64,000 bases of DNA, from contig JAEMBT020000001.1 of NCBI GenBank assembly GCA_018873245.2, forward strand, positions 4,496,001-4,560,000, read 5' to 3'. The notes beneath the pieces were generated by a model. The model saw only the letters and a program-made list of their open reading frames with translations. It searched no databases and had not been told where the DNA came from. Shown here piece by piece: positions 12,338 to 24,819 of the stretch (position 1 is the first letter of the stretch; the number at the start of each line of letters is the position of its first letter). The stretch comes from Archegozetes longisetosus. Taxonomy: Eukaryota; Arthropoda; Arachnida; Sarcoptiformes; Trhypochthoniidae. Made by a program: the position numbers and the translations under genes.

Positions 12338-12923
12338 GCGTCTATAATTCGGGGCATATAACCCTCTGATTCGGGAGGGAAAAAGGAGTTGAAAAAGGCA
12401 CAATTGGGGGGCTTATTCGGGAAACTCAAATTACTATTTTATTACAGAAAAATTTTAGTTATAATCTAAAATTGATTGAATTGTATTACATTTGAGTGTT
12501 CAATAGTTTGTAAACTTTCATTTCGCTCTGACTTATCTACAAATAACTTTCAAACTATAAATAATATCTTTCATATTATTCGTAGATAAGTTAGCGCGAA
12601 GTCGAAGTTTGAAAAGTATTAATTTTTTTTCCATATTACATGCTATATGTTGTTATTTCAATTAGAAAATTGCAAGAATTCTAATGTAATGTCATAATAT
12701 AGAAAGTCTTTTGTGCTGTGAAAACTTAAATTTTAGAAAACTCAGGGAATTTTTCTCAATTCGGGACTTATTCGGGAAATCGAGACTTTCCCCTTGATTC
12801 AGGAAATTCGGGAAAATAAGGATGTCACCGTATGACTTCTTATTACTTGATACGCATTCATAGACTGATTTCCTCCTGATTAAGTTTCAGGAGATGATTT
12901 GGAATTTCCCGGAATATAGACGC
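12338..12923. mobile_element. Nonautonomous DNA element with short terminal inverted repeats
   Basis: The ends GCGTCTATAATTCGGGG and (complement) GCGTCTATATTCCGGGA form inverted repeats. TTCGGGAAA motifs recur inside. A nested hairpin is made of about 12516-12540 and 12582-12606, whose GACTTATCTAC core pairs with GTAGATAAGT. No open frame is present. The superfamily is unresolved. Confidence 0.6.
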
Positions 12924-13553
12924 TCTAGTCATTATATAAATTGTTGCCACGCGTTAGACACCATCAGTTAAGTTAAAAGAGTTTAATAACTCGATTTTAG
13001 GACATTCACAACACACTAATCATATGTAAGCAGTAAATTGGGAGAACGTTATCAGTGTTTTTATGCATATAAACAATTTATACTTAAGAACGATTAGTCT
13101 TTAACAAGTAAGCAATCTTCGCATTCATACTAACTTGAAATAGGGATAATTTGTTTAAAAAAAGTTATAAATGTTATATTCTTCGATCGCTTCCATTTAG
13201 ACCTCATAAGCTCTAAGGAGAAAATATGAATTGTACTCGTTATTAGTATAATTGAACATTTAACTGCAAGAAGAGCCTCTACTTTCAAATATGAAAAGGG
13301 CTTCTCAATGATAAACCAAAACTTAATTCAGTATTAAGTTTTAGTCATTTAGCTTCACTAACTAATCGGACATTTTTTAATCTGAGCCTTACTTTTGTGA
13401 CTAAAACATCAAAACGTATGCATCAAGATATACATTCATATAAGTTTTGATTGAGTTAACTTTTGAACTTTTAACTAATGGTAAAATAATATAAATATTT
13501 TTTGAACAGGGTTTAAGGCTAAAACACTAAAAGGTACACATTGAGACACATGG

Positions 13554-14360
13554 GGCTCAATCCTGGAAAGCAGCATATCTCAGACAAATACAGAATTATA
13601 AAATAATTCTAGTCATTGACTTCGCGGCACTTTCTCGATAGGATTAATGTGGGCCCTCTTATCAGTTTTGATCAATCAAAAGATTAGCTATCAAATTAGA
13701 TCTTACTATAAATTATATACTAATACTTTTGAAAATTTCCAAATATTTTCTATATAAGTAGATCGAACTCATTGATAGAAAATCAAAATACTATTCAATG
13801 TAAATGAGATCTTAATCAAACTTTTATTTATTTAGTCTTAGTATAGTTTATTAAAATAATACAAATATAAAGTATTTTATGAAAAAAGTGCTAAACACAA
13901 GAAAATTAATGTTTATGTTGAGGTATAACATTAAACGGACTCATCGTTTTTTGCGAGTTACATCAGCATAAACTTGTGCATAGCTTGTTATTAAATTTGC
14001 AAACACAATTTTTATACATTTTTCTTTACATTTACATTGATTTAAAAGTTGAACAGTTCTAAAAATTTGAATATTAGACAAAAGAAACTTTTAATACTTA
14101 ATGAAAAAATTTGTTATTAGAGTAAACAGTGGTCACAGTATTCAATCAATTTGGGAGAAAGCTGTTTATGAGCTTAACTTTCAACAATTGAATCCTTTTT
14201 CAATGATTATGTGAATTAGATTAAAATTCTTTAGTACTACAAAACTGATAAGAGAGTCCATATTTGAACCTATTGATAAAATGCCTCGAAGTCGGTGATT
14301 GGCATCATTTTATACATTCTATGTTTGCCTGAGATATTCTCTTTTCTAGAATTGAGCCTC
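13554..14360. repeat. Inverted repeat, about 120-bp arms
   Basis: The segment 13554-13670 (GGCTCAAT..CATATCTCAGACAAA..CTCTTATCAGTTTTG) is an imperfect inverted copy of 14240-14360. About 570 bases lie between. It is probably a nonautonomous DNA element or two oppositely placed copies of one repeat. No coding content is seen. Confidence 0.65.
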
Positions 14361-14504
14361 ATATACATATAAAAGTTTTGATTTCATTTAATTATTCAAT
14401 TGTTCATAAATGGCAAAATGATATAGAGGTAAGTAGTTCATAAGTCTTTCCGCAAAAGTAGATTTTAACTACAATAACAACATATGAACTATTTGCATAC
14501 TTCA

Positions 14505-14975
14505 CTAGTATTAGTGCTAACTCGCTTTCATATCAATCTGTACTGAAGTAAAGCTAAGAGTTTGATAAGGATATCAAAAAAGGATTAGTTCTAAACTTTT
14601 AGTAATTGCAATTGTCTCTCGATTTAAAAGTAGTTTTCAATGCTTTTTATATGGATAATCTTAAACCTAAGGCTCTTCAAAAAAATATATTCATATCGAG
14701 ATAAGACTTTAATAAGTCCTATTGTGAAAAGTTTTAATTTTTTAATAACGAAAATAATATAATTTATAAATGATTTACATACTATACAAATGATTATTAG
14801 GACAAACCTTCATTCATATCAAACTCTACTGAAATCAAACTAAAAGTTTAATAAAGATATGAAAAGTTGGATTAGTTCTAAACTCTTAATAGTATGATCT
14901 CCCTTACAATTTAGAAGTAGTCTTTAATACTTATACTAAAAATCTTAAACTTAAGGCTCAGATTCAAAAAATATT
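14505..14975. repeat. Two direct copies of a dispersed repeat
   Basis: Segments at about 14505-14690 and 14800-14975 are direct copies. Both read TTTCATATC/TTCATATCAA..TACTGAA..AAACTAAAAGTTT/GCTAAGAGTTTGATAA..GGATTAGTTCTAAAC and end in AATCTTAAAC..AAGGCTC. A related inverted copy lies near 44880-45150. The family is unknown and non-coding. Confidence 0.6.
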
Positions 14976-15240
14976 GAACGACTAAAGCGCTAAATATGAT
15001 ATATATAGATACTAGTGCTTGGTAAGCCCTTTTGACACTTGAAGATAAGGAGGAGGCTCTTCCTGCAGTTAAAGCTTCAATTTGAGTTTATAAAAAGTTA
15101 ACATTTGCCTCTAAACTGACTTATTTTATCTTGTGATTAGTTATAACGAATACGAACTTCAGTAATTAGGTAAAAATTATAGATATCAATAGATAACAGT
15201 ATTATGCTTCAGTAGTTATGTTGAGATATAACCAAATAAA

Positions 15241-15314
15241 TCTACGATACTATAGTGGTTAATATTCCTGCTTGTCACGCCGAAGACCGGGGAACAGTTT
15301 CATGTAACGGCGAA
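15241..15314 (+). pseudogene. tRNA-Asp(GTC)-like pseudogene or tRNA-derived SINE head
   Basis: The D-arm TATAGTGGTTAATATT, the anticodon-loop core CTGCTTGTCACGC and the following AGACCGGGG match the order and wording of arthropod tRNA-Asp. The T-arm (GGGGAACAGTTTCATG) has lost the TTCGATTCC box and its pairing. The acceptor stem does not close. It is therefore not a functional tRNA. A tRNA-headed SINE is possible, but no 3' tail was identified. Confidence 0.65.
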
Positions 15315-16319
15315 TAATCTTTTCTGCTTGAGAAAAAAATTATTTGTTCAAAAAGAAAAGTTTAAATTATCAAACATTAGGCACTTTAAAGTTTGAAACA
15401 GAAAATCTAAATTTCATTCCTGACTCCTCAAACCCAGTAAAGTGAAACGACCTGAACAAATTTTTTTCGAATAATTGCACTGGCAACCATAACTCATATT
15501 TGTTATATCAGTAGACTTCTGATCAAAATTTACGATTAAGGAAGTCAAAACAATTATTAAGAAAATAGGTTTAACTTTCTTTATCTCATTAATTGATTAA
15601 TTAATTTTATGCAATTTCTTGTCATTATTATTTTGCAAAACGTTTCATCCAATTAATAATTAATAAGCATGAAATCGTGTTCTAACCCTGAGAACAAAAT
15701 CATAGTAAGTAACAAATTCTACGTTCCTTTGATTTAGTCCAATTTATAGTCAGATCGTATAATTACTTAACATTTTATATTCTTTAAGTTAAACTCATAT
15801 TGTATTCAGTAAACAAAAAATCTGGTCTCAATCAAGCTTTAAAAAACATTTGACATACTTAAGATTTGATCAATTATTTGTATTTTACCTTTTACATGCT
15901 TATTCAACAAATATCAATAAATTATTCGAATCTGTATAAAAAATGTAGGATAGATGTGAATTTTGTTTGAATATTATTTTGATAATTAAAGGCGCAAACA
16001 AAATAAAAATAATAAGAATTAAAGTGATATAACATAATTGTTTGATTGAATTTTTCAGGTTAATATAAAGAATGAGCTGAATTTTATTTTCTATTTTTAA
16101 TTTTGACCTCACTATTCAGTTATATGGCTTAACGGACTTTTTATTTGCTTTCCTGTACTTTAAAAGCAATAATAAATAAGTATTGAATAGAGAAAATGAC
16201 TTGCTTAATGAAATAATTGAAAAATTACCTCAAAAATTTCTTTTAGTCTTTTATCATAATTATAGTCTTTGACGTCCATCAAAAAATTTATAAAATAGTA
16301 AAACCTTCTGGTTGTAGCC
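15315..16319. other. No gene seen
   Basis: AT-rich sequence. A minus-strand frame at 15900-16112 has no family resemblance and I do not support it. Confidence 0.45.
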
Positions 16320-16569
16320 CGGTTTATGGTGCATCTAGTGTCAGGAAACAAGTGAGTGATGTTGTTAACCAAGCAATGTCTTTCTACGCCTAGCACGTCT
16401 TACACATTACTTAACTTTTGCTTAATTAAGTATAACATCAATACCGCTAGTTTGGGTTGAGTTAAGATAGGGTTGGTAATTTAAATGATGCCTTGCGCTA
16501 GGCGTAGGACAAATTGTTTGAGTAACCACTCCGTTTACATATACTCAACAATACATGAACCATAAACCG
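16320..16569. mobile_element. MITE with about 85-bp inverted arms
   Basis: The left end CGGTTTATGGTGCAT...CTACGCCTAGC is an imperfect inverted copy of the right end GCTAGGCGTAG...CATGAACCATAAACCG. The element is about 250 bp, non-coding, and lies just downstream of the first UGT gene. Confidence 0.7.
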
Positions 16570-16755
16570 AATTACACCTGCGAATTGAAATGTTATCGTA
16601 CCCTTAAAACACATAACAATTTTTATTTTTACTGGAAATTCATGTTGCAATATATGGAAGAAAGATTTAAAGTTACAAGTTTCAAAATATACAGTAAATA
16701 TTGTGTAGAAAACTAAGGATAGGTTTTGAAATTATAAATTTATAAGTGATAGTAT

Positions 16756-18310
16756 CTATATATCCAAAATTTTTTCTATCAAAGTTGATGCTCTTTTTCT
16801 TGCATCTGAGTTTTGCATTTTATAGGAAATACTAGACAATCTCCGATAAACTAAGAGGTCATCTAACATTGTATTAATACAGCCAAAAGTAGTCGACAAG
16901 CTACTAAAATAGGGCTCAAGACATAAACCAAAACCATTATCTTTAACTCTCTGAGCATTATCTAATTGGTCACCAAATAGCGGCAAAACAATCAAAGGTT
17001 TAGAATAGAAAAAGGCATCAGTTATTGTCTTATTATCACCGTTAGTCATAACCAAATCAACTAAAGGCAAGACATCAGTTTGTGGCAACTCTTCTAAGCC
17101 CCACATATTGTCGGGTAATTCATATTTATCGTGAAAAATGCCTTTCGATACAATAAATTTGTGCTGAGATTTGGCTAAAATATCTATTAATCTTTTCATT
17201 AGAGCCAAATCAGCGCAACCATAAGTACCCATAGATAGATATATGAGTTTTCCTGGTTTTCCAATCAGTTGTTTAGGTATTGAAAATTCTCCATTAGTTT
17301 TATTCTGCAAGCAATCCAATTGAACCCAATTTTTGGGCCAATCATCAGTCAATTTATAGTCCAGTTCTTTCGGATAGACATAAATGTTAAGATAAGGTGA
17401 GTGTGGATGAAACGAATTCTTTGGTAGTTCTGGAGCTCCCTTTGAAACACACCATTGATTTAAATTAGTCCATAAGTCGTGAAATATGCGATTCCACTTA
17501 TTTCTAAATATATCCCAGCTCTGATCAAAACATCTTTGTTGTAGACCTAGTAAAATGATTAAATTTATTCTTACATTAAAAACCTTCGCTTAGTGATAAC
17601 AGTGTATGAAATCTACTTGTACCATAGTGTGATTATAATTGCATTATTGAACCAAAAGTAACACAAGTTTTAGAAAATAAATAAATTTCAGGAAGGAATA
17701 CAAAAGTAAAATCACAGTTTGATAGTCAAATAAATATGCTTAATATCAGCCCACAATTAAATAGTAGGAAAATTTAGTAAAATCTTAACGTACCAGACCA
17801 GGCAGGTGGTAATCTCTCATCATTCAAGTACAGATTGGGTGCACCAAAAATCAACCAAACCCAAGGAATACCAGAATTAGTCAAAGCTGGTGAACATATG
17901 AGCGATTCAACAATAATAATATCAGGCTTGACTCGTTCTATTAATTTTTCATAATAAGCTTCTCTTTCTTTAGTTTCTTCAAACTTTTTTACTAAGTATT
18001 TAAGGCTGAATTTCTCAGCGATTTCTACGGGAGAGCACTTGAATACTTCGAAATCGAAATCAGAAAGTGTATCTTTAGTTTCAGAGATCGTCCGTGGTGT
18101 TTCATCCAAATCTTCTACATATTCGTATGAATTCTGAGAGGTGACAGTTTGGGCATCTTTCGATGATTTCGATATATTGATAGCCAATACAATTTTGTGG
18201 CCACGCTCTTGAAGTTCTTCTGCTAATACTTGAAAAGAACTGATGTTTTCGCGACCATTATTTGGTACTAATAATATCGTTAGACTTTTGAACGACTGAC
18301 TATTTTCCAT
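16756..18310 (-). CDS. UDP-glycosyltransferase, mite-type (copy 1)
   Basis: Two exons, 18310-17794 and 17546-16756, join in phase 1 and give about 435 aa. The family transfers a sugar from a UDP donor to small lipophilic acceptors. Support: N-terminal SLTILLVP strand, VLAEELQERGH helix, LPPAWSG at the exon end, and the C-terminal donor site LPQTDVLPLVD..TNGDNKT..FGDQLDN. The Asp-Gln pair contacting the donor sugar is kept. The N-terminal catalytic His, usually GH-I/V in this position, reads EN (Asn22). The donor-loop HGG His reads NGD. No C-terminal membrane anchor is seen. The ATG at 18310 is used because the frame upstream has only GTG. The intron position is identical in copy 2. Activity is doubtful. 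Confidence 0.87.
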
Positions 18311-19468
18311 TATCACTATCTCATTAAAGCTTCACAAATTTTTATTAAATCAAAATTGTTTGCCACTATTGTGTAAAATACCAATTCTTCATGAAATATG
18401 AAGATAATTTCTGAGCCAAAATCTCTTTACATTTATTGACAAACTTATCGTTTTTGAGAAATGAGGGAAAAATAGACTTTACAAAGAATGAAACTGTTTG
18501 TTATCTGAAACGATATTTATAATGACGCCTAAAACCAGATAATCAAGAAGATCTTATTGACGGAAGCACAAAAAACAGGTTATGCCGTTTGGATTGTCCG
18601 TATAAATAGATTTGATTGGTATTCTTCTTCAGTAAGTTCATGTTTTAAAGTCATCGTTATATTTTATTACATTTTTTAAAGACAAATTCACCTAATTTAA
18701 GGCTGTTGTTTATGTTCTGAAAAAGTTTTAATAATAAACTTGATATAAAAAGAAAATAAAGACGAGTCTAGAGAAACAGTGAAACAGGAAAAGCCTATTT
18801 ACAGATTATAGTGTTTCCATAAGAAAGTTATTTTTTCCATTCAATATTCTTGCATTTGACATACTTTTTAGTAATTGAGTGTTTTGTTTTTCTTATATTT
18901 CAAAAAACTCTCATATTGCAGCGATTATTTTAAGTTATAAATATTAATGAGTTTTCATAATGTCATACCGAATTATAATATGATTATTTAACCTGTTTAT
19001 TCTTGTTTACATTCAGTCTATCACTCGAACAAAGTCATTAGACTTTAAGATTTCAAGATTGGACCTTTTACTCATTTCTAATAAACAGAAAATTCTGTCT
19101 CAACTTTCTGTTGATGTAATTATGTCAGTTTGAAAAGTTCTTTTTAACCTATTTATGAAGCATTCGATATCGTGTGAAATTCAAGAAAAAATCAATTATG
19201 ATTACACAGTAATATCTTAATGTGGTGAATATTTAGGGCCCATAATTAATATTCACTACAACGAAGATCCTCTATAAAGAGGTTAACTGTATTGAGGTTT
19301 TATCATAACTCAAAGATCACGATTGATAAATGTTTTTCACACCTTAATATTGATAATCGATTCAATAAATTTCAAACATAAAAATCTTTTAAGTGCTTAT
19401 AAATCTTACTTTCATGACTTGTCAAAAATACAAAAAGTTACTCAATTAATAATCAATCAGCATTTGTA
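18311..19468. other. No gene seen; promoter side of UGT copy 1
   Basis: This holds the 5' flank of the UGT. Fragments such as CTATAAAGAGG and GTATTGAGGT near 19260-19300 resemble the small Tigger-type repeat described next. Confidence 0.4.
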
Positions 19469-19641
19469 CAGTAATACCTCGATATAGTGAACCTCCTAAT
19501 AGTCAGTCTTCTTTTAGTAAAAGCAATGATCTGCTGCTTACACACGTAAACTAATTTCAAGCAATCTTCATGGTGAAACTTGATTTTATAGTGGATGTTG
19601 ATTATCAATCTCCAGCCATCTGCAATACTGAGGTATTACTG
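19469..19641. mobile_element. Tigger/pogo-type MITE
   Basis: The left end CAGTAATACCTCGATATAGTG and the right end CTGAGGTATTACTG are inverted copies. The CAGTAATACCTC start is typical of pogo/Tigger-derived MITEs. TA precedes the left end, but the right flank is not TA. The element is about 173 bp and non-coding. Related fragments occur near 20390-20540 and 54180-54327. Confidence 0.55.
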
Positions 19642-21448
19642 CAGTCATATTAAAGTGTTGGTAGTCAGAAAGCCTTATTCACAAATAACACTTAAGGGCG
19701 ACTTTTCAAAAATTTATAATTCATAATCTTCTATTTTAAATCTCCTCTTGATTTAGCTGATAGAAGCTTAGCGCAGTTAAGTTTTAATCGTTCAAATTTC
19801 AGACCTAAATGAGCGTTCCTTCTCATTAAGACAGTTTGGTTAAGTTATACTTAAGCCTCAAATGCAGTTCATGAATACTGCTGAGAGTTTTATTTCTGTC
19901 AATGTCTATCTGTCATTCTATCATCATAACATGGATACTTATAACATTTTCAGATTTTTTTTATAATACTTAACATTAATATTTAGCATAAAATTTTTTA
20001 AGACATTGCATTAATTATCTCTGTTTATGTTAACAGTTTAAAAGTTTTGAACGAATATTTTAAAGACGATTTGAACTCTTCAGGTTAATTAGAAACTTGA
20101 ACCACAATTAACTAAACGTTTAGTATAAAAACCTTCAGCAGTACTACACTTCAAATTTTCTATTCCCTCTATGAAGTTGCGCTTCTACAGCTAAACAAAC
20201 GACAATCATTGCAGTCTGGCTTGTCTAAAATAATATACCGTTATTAGAGTCAAAACTCACAAATAGAGAATTTCTTCATCTAAATATTTAATATTTGTAT
20301 TGCAACGTATCTGAAGTATAACTGATTTGCAGATTTTATTGAACGAATCTAGTTCAAAACTTGAACTGTTGAAGGGTTGATAAAAGATACAATATAGTGA
20401 ACTTCCTTAACTTCCTTATACAGAATCCTCGTTAGAATGAAAGTGATAGTCTACATCATTTCTCGCATAATAATCCCTTTGTATTGAAACCTCGTTTAGA
20501 GAACATTATCTGCCGAACCATTGACCACATCAAAGTATTACTGCCTATGGATCTAATTGAACTTTCCAGTGTTTACTGACATGAAAAGCAATTGATGAAA
20601 TAAAATCAAGCTCACCCACGTTTGTAACATTACATTGAAATTAAACAATAGAAAGCATAGTTCCCGATCTTGAACTGGTTATAGTGAAAAATAGTTGCAT
20701 TAAATTTACTTTGAAATCTCATTAGAGGTCCCAATGTATACTAAGGAGTACTAGGTTTGATTTAATTCATCTAATCGTATGTATTTATGTTATCATTAAA
20801 ATTAATAATTTAAATAAGAGATTTTAAGAGGTACCTTTTGCATAACTAATACTTTTGTAATCAAATTAATTGATGCAAAACTTGCAACGGTCTAGTTGAT
20901 GATAGTTTTCCAAATAAAAGTTTTCAACTATAATACTTGTTATCACAAATTGAAGGACTCAATAATTCTGGTTTCGAGCATAAACACCATATTCTACTTA
21001 AAGGAGTAATGAATATCCAGAATAAAATCAGATGTCTATAAGGAAAATACAATTTAAAATAAATGTTGAATTGTCTAATGAAAAGATACGCACAAAAAAT
21101 TCAGATTTCGAATGTCATACTCACAGCCTGATATGAATTGTGTTGCACTATATCTTAAGATAGAACCAATAGTGATTTGTTCCCTAAAGCCTTTAACAAT
21201 CTAAGTTCCGAATGAGTAACTTTTGCCAGAATTGACGATATCTAATCTCATTTTCAAATCATATATTTGAAGATAGATCAAAATTTAGTTAACGTGTGAA
21301 GTACATGAAAAAATAAAGTACATTTTAGCATTAATTATAACTTTACCAAATAGGAAAGTATTTTCTGATAAGGAATCATTTTTAAAGCTATGCTAATAAT
21401 CTATAACCACGTTGTCAGCTTAACATTTAATAATTTTTCTTCACATTT
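19642..21448. other. No gene seen; MITE fragments
   Basis: AT-rich sequence. Tigger-like fragments (AATATAGTGAACTTCC, AAACCTCGTTTAGAG, AAAGTATTACTG) lie at about 20390-20545. Nothing else is recognisable. Confidence 0.4.
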
Positions 21449-23160
21449 TCAAATATGGGCACAAAGATCTAAATAACGCGAAGATAGCTTTAAAAAATCA
21501 AAAGTTTGAATCGTAATTAACAAAACTTTGATATCTAAAATTTCTCTGCCATCACAACATTTTAAATATACTGCGGATTTCTCCATTCTCTTAAGGTATT
21601 CATATTTCTCTTTAAGCCAATACGAACGACAATCATTGTAGTTTACTTTGTGATCTTCAAAATATATTTTATTATCGGAGTTGAGAGCAAAAATTGTTAA
21701 AAGAACTTTCTCATCTACAGAGGGTTGGCAACTCAATTCGTGAACAAATTGAAAGAGTTGCAACTTTTTATATAATTAACACATCAATTCTGATTATACT
21801 ATTGAATAACACACTTACATACAAATACTTTAATATCAATTTATTAGTAATAATCAAAGCGGCAACAAACAAAACTACTGATCAAACTGAAGGGCAGTTT
21901 ATAACTTTTTAAACTGTGCCGTTCACTTACAAATTTAATAAAGGGGTTAAATATGTGAAAAAATATGCAATTCTCATGTGTATGTATCAAAGATTAATTG
22001 TCATAATGAAAGTTGTAAACTAATTTAACCAAATCGTATTGAAGGTTGAAAGAAACAATGTGTTCGTTCAATGAAAATTTGTTCACTTGAAATAGTATTG
22101 TATTTCTCATCCTCATTTTGTGAGCAAACAAAATCACAAATCGTTTTTTAAGTGTTGAGAATACCAAATTAATTATTATTGAAAAAATGTCTGCCAAAGT
22201 CTTCTCATCTTGTTTCGATTATTTAACTTATATGTAATAATCTATGGACGACAATAAGGCGAAAATTATCGCAAATTACTGTGAAAGTATCTATGATTTT
22301 TAAAAAGTTGTAAACTATCCTTCAGTTTGATTAGCAGTTTTGTTTGTTGCCGTTTTGATTATTACTAATAAATTGATATTAAAATATTTGTATGTAAGTG
22401 TGTTATTCAATAGTATAATCAGAATTGATGTGTTAATTATATAAAAAGTTGCAACTCTTTCAATTTGTTCGCGAATTGAGCTGCTAACCCTCTGTAGATA
22501 TGCGATGCCTGGATTTTTGTGTAAAAATAGTGTAGCCGGTCTTTTAAGGTTAGAGAATGCGTTCAATTCAAAACTCAAACAATTCAGTGGTTTGGTAGAA
22601 ATCTCGAGATGAAAATGGATTTTAGATTCTCTTATGAAATGAAAAGCATTCAATGGAATAAAATCGATCACCCTATGAAAATCAGTGCAATGTCGACAAT
22701 GACTTTAGATTATGAAAAGCGTAGTTTTCAACTATTTCCAGTGAACCAAACCAAAATGAAATATCTCTCAACCTATTCTGGTATTCTAATAGAGGTTTGA
22801 ATGCATAAGAAGAAATTTCAGTCAAGTTCAATGCTTCTAATTGCATAACCTTTATATTCGTGATCAAACTTAGTGACTTGAAAAAGTCATTATGAAGAGG
22901 AGAATTAGTGACTAGAGTGTTCAAGTATTTTCAAGTATTTTGCTACCAAAGTAGTTGCTTTAAAAGCATTTGTATCATTTATAGTGAAGTTTAGGCATTG
23001 ACCAAAATTCGGTCGAACGTCCAGCCAGAAAGTATTTTCCTTCAATTCTGGTATTATAGCATGATTCGAATGCAAGTTTAGTGCTTCAAGTAAATGTTTC
23101 AAATTATAAAATTCATTATCACTACATATAATATCATTATAAATACAAGGATTCTAGAAC
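21449..23160 (-). pseudogene. Secreted LRR protein pseudogene (copy 2), split by a transposon
   Basis: Broken frames run 23160 to 21449. They read, in order, an LRR N-cap (PCIYNDIICSDNEFYNLKHL), leucine-rich repeats (22924-22682), FIPLNAFHF, and a C-cap (YNDCRSYWLKEKYEYLKRM, 21763-21449). The layout matches copy 1. Damage includes a stop in the N-cap, a 10-bp tandem duplication at 22921-22940 that shifts the frame, another frame break near 22680, and a 785-bp transposon between the repeats and the C-cap. The signal peptide is not found. Copy 2 keeps an LRR segment near 22905-23060 that copy 1 lacks. Confidence 0.75.
21714..22498. mobile_element. Nonautonomous transposon with about 190-bp terminal inverted repeats
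   Basis: 21714-21905 and 22315-22498 are near-identical inverted copies starting TCTACAGAGGGTTRGCARCTC. The CAGAGGGTTGGCAAC start looks hAT-like, but no clean 8-bp duplication is visible. The roughly 400-bp core has no transposase. It lies inside an LRR pseudogene, whose coding sequence resumes on the far side, so it inserted after the gene existed. Confidence 0.85.
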
Positions 23161-23856
23161 TCTGGTTTGGACATTCACACATTGTTCCTCTTACATAAAC
23201 AATTAGTGTAAGAAATGAAAACAGCATTTCTATGAGAGAATTGCAGTGAATTATTTGCATTTTCTTACAAGTTAAAAATTACATAACGTCATGCGAACCA
23301 GAGTTTGGACAAAGTTATAATTTATTTTTAGCTAAGATAGAGTTTGTCGAAAAATATGAAATTTTTTTCAATAAAACTACATTATATAAGAAATAAGAAT
23401 AACTTAATGAACAACTGATAGTGTTATAAAGTTCAATATTCATATAAATTATAGAAAATCTAGTATATATGTTTATGTATATATATTGCTCATTGTACAC
23501 TTTTATTGTACGGTATGTATAATTTTTATTACCCTCTTCACATTTCGAAATTAATATGATTGATAGATGCCAAGACACGTCTCTATCATATCTTATCGTT
23601 GAAGCAGAAATTTTTAGTCAGATTAAGGTTTTTTGAGTGTGCAGAATGTACAAGTATTATACGATTGATAATCTCATTATAGCTCAATGAAAACAGATAT
23701 ACTATTAATTTTTAAAATTAAAGCTACTTTGAATAGATATCTTTAGTAGTTTTATTCTTCAAAACATTTAGGATAATCATGAAACAATTTATATTTGCAA
23801 ATATCATTACAAACAATACAGTAATGAGATAAACAAACTTATGAATCTCCATGATC
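23161..23856. other. Intergenic, between LRR copies
   Basis: AT-rich, with no supported gene. A repeated CCAGAGTTTGGAC-like fragment near 23160 and 23290 may be a local duplication of the N-cap coding region. Confidence 0.4.
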
Positions 23857-24686
23857 TTAATTGCAACCAACAAGATTTTTGACATCTAAAATATCTTTAC
23901 CGTTACTGTACTTTAAGTCCCTCATTCTTTTAAGGTAGTCATATTTCTCTATAAGCCAATACGAACGACAATCATTGCAGTCTATTTGTCGTCCAAAGTA
24001 AATTGTATTATTGGGATCTAAGCCCAGAAATGGTGAGAAAATTCTTTCATCCACGTATGTGATATTAGGATTTTCAGATAAATATACGCTAGTCGTTCTT
24101 TGAATATTGGTGAATGAGTTAATTTCAAAACTGGAACTATTTAATTATTGACCATTAATAAAGAGCTCTAAATGAGTTTTAGATTCTTTTCTCAAATGGA
24201 AAGCATTCAACGGAATGAACGAGTTTGGATTCCAGGATAAATCCAATATTTCTAATGAATTCAAATAATAAAAAGCATAGTTTCCTACTTTCGTCATTTG
24301 ACCAAATCGAAAACGAAATACTTTCAGTTTATTCTGATATCCCATCAGAGGCCTGAATGTGTGGAGAGGAATTTCAGTTATTTGACTTCGATCTAATACT
24401 ATTTCTTCGGCATTCAACATCAAACTTAATAATGCGAAAATATCATTTTCAGGCGGAGATTTTTTAGGCGAAACCTCTTGAAATGTTTCTCTTCGTCGCT
24501 CAATCAAAAACTTAACGACTCGAATAAACGTTTTAAATCGAAATATTCAGTACCAGTGCATGAAATAGTTTTGTCGTTACACACGCATGGACCCAATAGT
24601 TCTGGTTTAGGACAGACGCATGTTATTGTTTCAATTAAAGAAATGATTATAATGAATAAAAACAAAAAGTCTAGGAAAAAACTCAT
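23857..24686 (-). pseudogene. Secreted LRR protein (copy 1), probably pseudogene
   Basis: The frame starts at an ATG (24686) with a strong signal peptide (MSFFLDFLFLFIIIISLIET). A cysteine LRR N-cap follows (CPKPELLGPCVCNDKTISC). Leucine-rich repeats run to 24145 (EEIVLDRSQITEIPLHTF, LEILDLSWN, FIPLNAFHL). A C-cap follows (DCNDCRSYWLIEKYDYLKRM) and ends at 23857. The family resembles arthropod secreted LRR proteins. Two lesions are seen: a frame break at about 24505, where a block present in copy 2 is missing, and one in-frame TAA at 24145-24147. An intron cannot repair the TAA without losing the matching sequence, so I call it broken, though only lightly. Confidence 0.75.
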
Positions 24687-24819
24687 TATTAATAAGAATC
24701 ACTTTATTTTATCAAAGTTTCCTTACTAGAAATTAGCATTCTTTAAATTAGTTACTCAAGTTATTATTAGTGACTTAGTATTTTTATCCTATAACTTTAG
24801 AATGGTATGTAACATATAA

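Noticed and set aside
16205-16396. Minus-strand 63-codon frame
   Set aside because: It runs through the left arm of the MITE at 16320-16569 and shows no protein-family features.
22315-22671. Hydrophobic tail of the LRR frame (IINTSILIILLNN)
   Set aside because: Those codons are the inverted arm of the inserted transposon, not a membrane anchor of the LRR protein.
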